This document shows, in pieces, positions 7,371 through 9,256 of a stretch of DNA of 9,256 bases. Positions within the stretch are counted from its first letter, which is position 1. Each line of letters opens with the position of its first letter. The notes beneath the pieces are model-generated. The model made no database searches, had not been told where the DNA came from, and saw only the letters and a program-made list of their open reading frames with translations. Made by a program: the position numbers and the translations under genes. The stretch is from Pseudomonadota bacterium (lineage in GTDB: Bacteria; Pseudomonadota; Gammaproteobacteria; Burkholderiales; Sulfuriferulaceae). The stretch covers positions 1 to 9,256 of the forward strand of contig JAJYGL010000010.1 in NCBI GenBank assembly GCA_021790625.1, read 5' to 3'.

Positions 7371-8356
7371 TTATACTCAATCAACTGCCCGCGCTGCCGC
7401 AACAAGCGCCGATAATAAAATGTCAACGCACCGGTCAATTCCGCAAATTTTCCAATCACCATCAACCCGCCCATCCGCCATGGTTGCAGCAACCCGCGTT
7501 GCCGATTCCGCCAGCCGAGACGAACAGCCTGCGCGGGATAGAGCAACAAGCCTGACAGCATCCACCCACCGAACATCGCCGTCAGTACGCCAGTCAACAC
7601 AGGGATCAACATTCCCCACACCCAGATGCGCCGTGTTTCTTGCACCCAATGCCGCTCCGGCGGCCCACCATGCAAAAACGTCCCCTCGGCAAAAGCATAT
7701 CCTCCACGCGCAGTACGGCGCCACCAAGACGAAAAGCGTAAAATAGCCGCATCATGCCAGGTCATTTCGTTGTCCAGCCGCCAGATTTTTCCACCCGCCG
7801 CCCGCAAGCGTAAACACAGCTCCGGCTCTTCGCCAGCAATCAACTCGTCACGAAAACCGCCCACACCGGTAAATGCCGCTGCCCGCAGCATGACATCGCC
7901 ACCACAGGCTTTGGCCTCTCCGACCGGCGTATCCCATTCTGCATCACACATCCGGTTGTACAAGCTATGTTCAGGAAAGCGCTCGCGACGACGACCACAC
8001 ACGGCCACAACCTCCATATGCTGCTGTAAAAACTGCCATGCAGTTTCCAGCCAGCTTGCACGCACCTCGCAATCGCCGTCCACGAACTGAATATATGTCG
8101 CCCCAGGCATGCGCTCCAGCAACCGCCGCGTACCGGCGTTGCGTGCCCGCGCCGCCGTAAACGGTTGCGCCATATCCAGTTCCACCACGTCTGCACCCAA
8201 CGCACGAGCCTGTGCCACTGAATCATCATGCGAACCGGAATCCACATATACCACCTGCTCGCCATGTGACGCCACCGAAGTCAGGCAACGCAGCAAACGC
8301 TCGCCTTCATTCCGGCCGATAATCACAATGCCAAGACCTGACAAGGTCTGCATCAT
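7367..8356 (-). CDS. GT2-family glycosyltransferase with C-terminal membrane segments
   Basis: GT-A fold inverting glycosyltransferase for EPS repeat-unit assembly. Counting from the ATG at 8356 (329 residues), it shows IVIIGRNEGERL near 10-21, VYVDSGSHDDSV near 36-47, the metal-binding DGD at 93-95 in QFVDGDCEV, GGDVMLRAAAF near 152-162, the acidic GEEPE at 175-179 and TWHDAA near 199-204. Hydrophobic segments near 245-275 and 295-315 suggest membrane attachment. An earlier in-frame ATG at 8368 would add four residues (MGKV) and overlap the sulfotransferase by 13 bases. I prefer 8356 because it shares a base with the upstream TAA (TAATG) and follows AAGG; ATG 8353, directly after it, has the better Shine-Dalgarno spacing and is also possible. 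The stop overlaps the acetyltransferase start as ATGA. The specific sugar is unknown. Confidence 0.9.
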   Translation of the reverse strand: MMQTLSGLGIVIIGRNEGERLLRCLTSVASHGEQVVYVDSGSHDDSVAQARALGADVVELDMAQPFTAARARNAGTRRLLERMPGATYIQFVDGDCEVRASWLETAWQFLQQHMEVVAVCGRRRERFPEHSLYNRMCDAEWDTPVGEAKACGGDVMLRAAAFTGVGGFRDELIAGEEPELCLRLRAAGGKIWRLDNEMTWHDAAILRFSSWWRRTARGGYAFAEGTFLHGGPPERHWVQETRRIWVWGMLIPVLTGVLTAMFGGWMLSGLLLYPAQAVRLGWRNRQRGLLQPWRMGGLMVIGKFAELTGALTFYYRRLLRQRGQLIEYK

Positions 8357-9231
8357 TACCTTGCCCATTCCAGGGTATCGGTACGCGTCACCGCTTTGAA
8401 ATTAGCGCAAGTCAAAGTGACACCCAGCCAGCTTCCCAATTCGGCCAATTCCACATCAAACATCTGCTCCAGCTGTTGCCGATGCTCTGCATCCAGCTCC
8501 GGCCGCTGACGCATGGTCAGGCGCGATTTGACCCAGTCGCGCACGCCCTGCGGCACCAGATTCCGCCGCACCCGGGTAGCCAAGGGCGAATCAACAATCA
8601 AATCATATAATGGGAAACGGCGAATACGTTGCGCGGACACATTACTGGGCGCCAAATCTGTCTGCCACTGCGGCGTACCCGAATAACCGATAAACCGACA
8701 CACCCGCTCTAGCTCACGCTGCGGCTCGGCAATCAACCGGTCGAAAAAAACCGGCAGTACCCTGTCTTGCCCGAAGGCGTCAAACCAGGGTTGCAATTGT
8801 TTTGCATATTGGCTGTATGCCACCAACTCCGGATGGCGCACTACTGCCTCAACAATAGACTCGTTGAAAATACCCATGCTCCACTGATGGATATAATGCG
8901 ACACCAGCCTGTCCACCGGATGGCGCATGACATACACGAACCTGGCTTGTGGAACATGCTGGCAAATACGCGCCACGGCATGTGGGTGCGTCGGCAGTTT
9001 GGTGTAATGCGTACTGGCTTCGCCAAGCAAAGCCCCCGCCGGAGCTTGCGCAAACAGCCCGAGATACCAGTCCAGCCCGCGTCCAAACTGGTCATCGTCG
9101 CTAAAAAAATTGGGCTCTTTCGGTTCGCACATGAAAATACCCGGTTGCTGCACCAATTGTTCCTGCAAGGTAGTCGTGGCCGATTTCATCGCCCCGATAA
9201 TCATGAAATCCGGTAATCGCTGCATGTTCAT
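8356..9231 (-). CDS. PAPS-dependent sulfotransferase (heparan-type sulfotransferase domain)
   Basis: Predicted to transfer sulfate from 3'-phosphoadenylyl sulfate (PAPS) to a sugar hydroxyl or amine, so probably an EPS or glycolipid decoration enzyme. It is 291 residues, usual for the bacterial family. The 5'-phosphosulfate-binding loop is GAMKSATTTL (13-22) with Lys16. KEPNFF (38-43) and LGEAST (69-74) with Glu71 follow, as in heparan sulfotransferase-like proteins. The 3'-phosphate site is RFVYVMRHPVDRLVSHY with Arg103 and Ser111. PSNVSAQRIRR near 195-205 is the region that usually closes over the cofactor. No signal peptide or membrane segment is seen, so it is probably cytosolic. ATG 9231 directly follows GGGA, whereas the in-frame ATG at 9225 is six bases after it and may be the real start. 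It is the first visible gene of the minus-strand set, with only 25 bases upstream in the window, so the operon may begin further out. Confidence 0.9.
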   Translation of the reverse strand: MNMQRLPDFMIIGAMKSATTTLQEQLVQQPGIFMCEPKEPNFFSDDDQFGRGLDWYLGLFAQAPAGALLGEASTHYTKLPTHPHAVARICQHVPQARFVYVMRHPVDRLVSHYIHQWSMGIFNESIVEAVVRHPELVAYSQYAKQLQPWFDAFGQDRVLPVFFDRLIAEPQRELERVCRFIGYSGTPQWQTDLAPSNVSAQRIRRFPLYDLIVDSPLATRVRRNLVPQGVRDWVKSRLTMRQRPELDAEHRQQLEQMFDVELAELGSWLGVTLTCANFKAVTRTDTLEWAR

Positions 9232-9256
9232 TCCCGTGTTTGTATTTTAGGTGCTG

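Noticed and set aside
9244..9249. TAAAAT on the minus strand upstream of the sulfotransferase as a -10 box
   Set aside because: It would put the transcription start only a few bases from the start codon, and the -35 region lies outside the window.
1..9256. CRISPR arrays, tRNA/rRNA genes, insertion sequences, riboswitches
   Set aside because: No spaced repeats, tRNA-like cloverleaf, transposase motif or long leader region was seen; genes cover almost the whole window.

Overview
The window is part of an exopolysaccharide (EPS) biosynthesis and protein-sorting locus. It probably comes from a Gram-negative proteobacterium, most likely beta- or gammaproteobacterial. This is inferred from the exosortase/EpsI pair, the mixed GT4/GT2/GT26 glycosyltransferase content and the moderately high GC with proteobacterial codon use; no rRNA or housekeeping gene fixes the taxon. 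Coding density is near total. There is no tRNA, rRNA, insertion sequence or CRISPR array, and no non-coding stretch over 40 bases.

Two tightly packed gene sets converge at about 3328-3363. The plus-strand set (1-3327) holds the 3' end of an unrecognised protein, a GT4 glycosyltransferase and an exosortase fused to an EpsI domain. These are joined by ATGA stop/start overlaps. The exosortase looks like the XrtD (VPLPA-CTERM) type rather than the commoner XrtA, because its Arg and His motifs read NSFR and HYFEGW. Its Cys, Arg and His catalytic residues are all present.

The minus-strand set, read from 9231 down to 3364, holds six genes: a PAPS-dependent sulfotransferase, a GT2 glycosyltransferase, a CysE-like hexapeptide O-acetyltransferase, a GT4 glycosyltransferase, a membrane GT2 with a QxxRW motif, and a WecG/TagA-type GT26 glycosyltransferase with a C-terminal STAS domain. 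Neighbours overlap by 1-4 bases or are 1 base apart, so they are very probably one transcript.

Taken together, the minus-strand genes could build a lipid-linked repeat unit (GT26, GT4 and GT2 enzymes) and decorate it with sulfate and acetyl groups. The plus-strand exosortase would process C-terminally tagged exported proteins. No initiating phosphoglycosyl transferase, Wzx flippase, Wzy polymerase, Wza/Wzc export gene or VPLPA/PEP-CTERM substrate is present, so the locus must continue outside the window. The most unusual item is the GT26-STAS fusion, whose STAS part appears to lack the usual phosphoacceptor serine.
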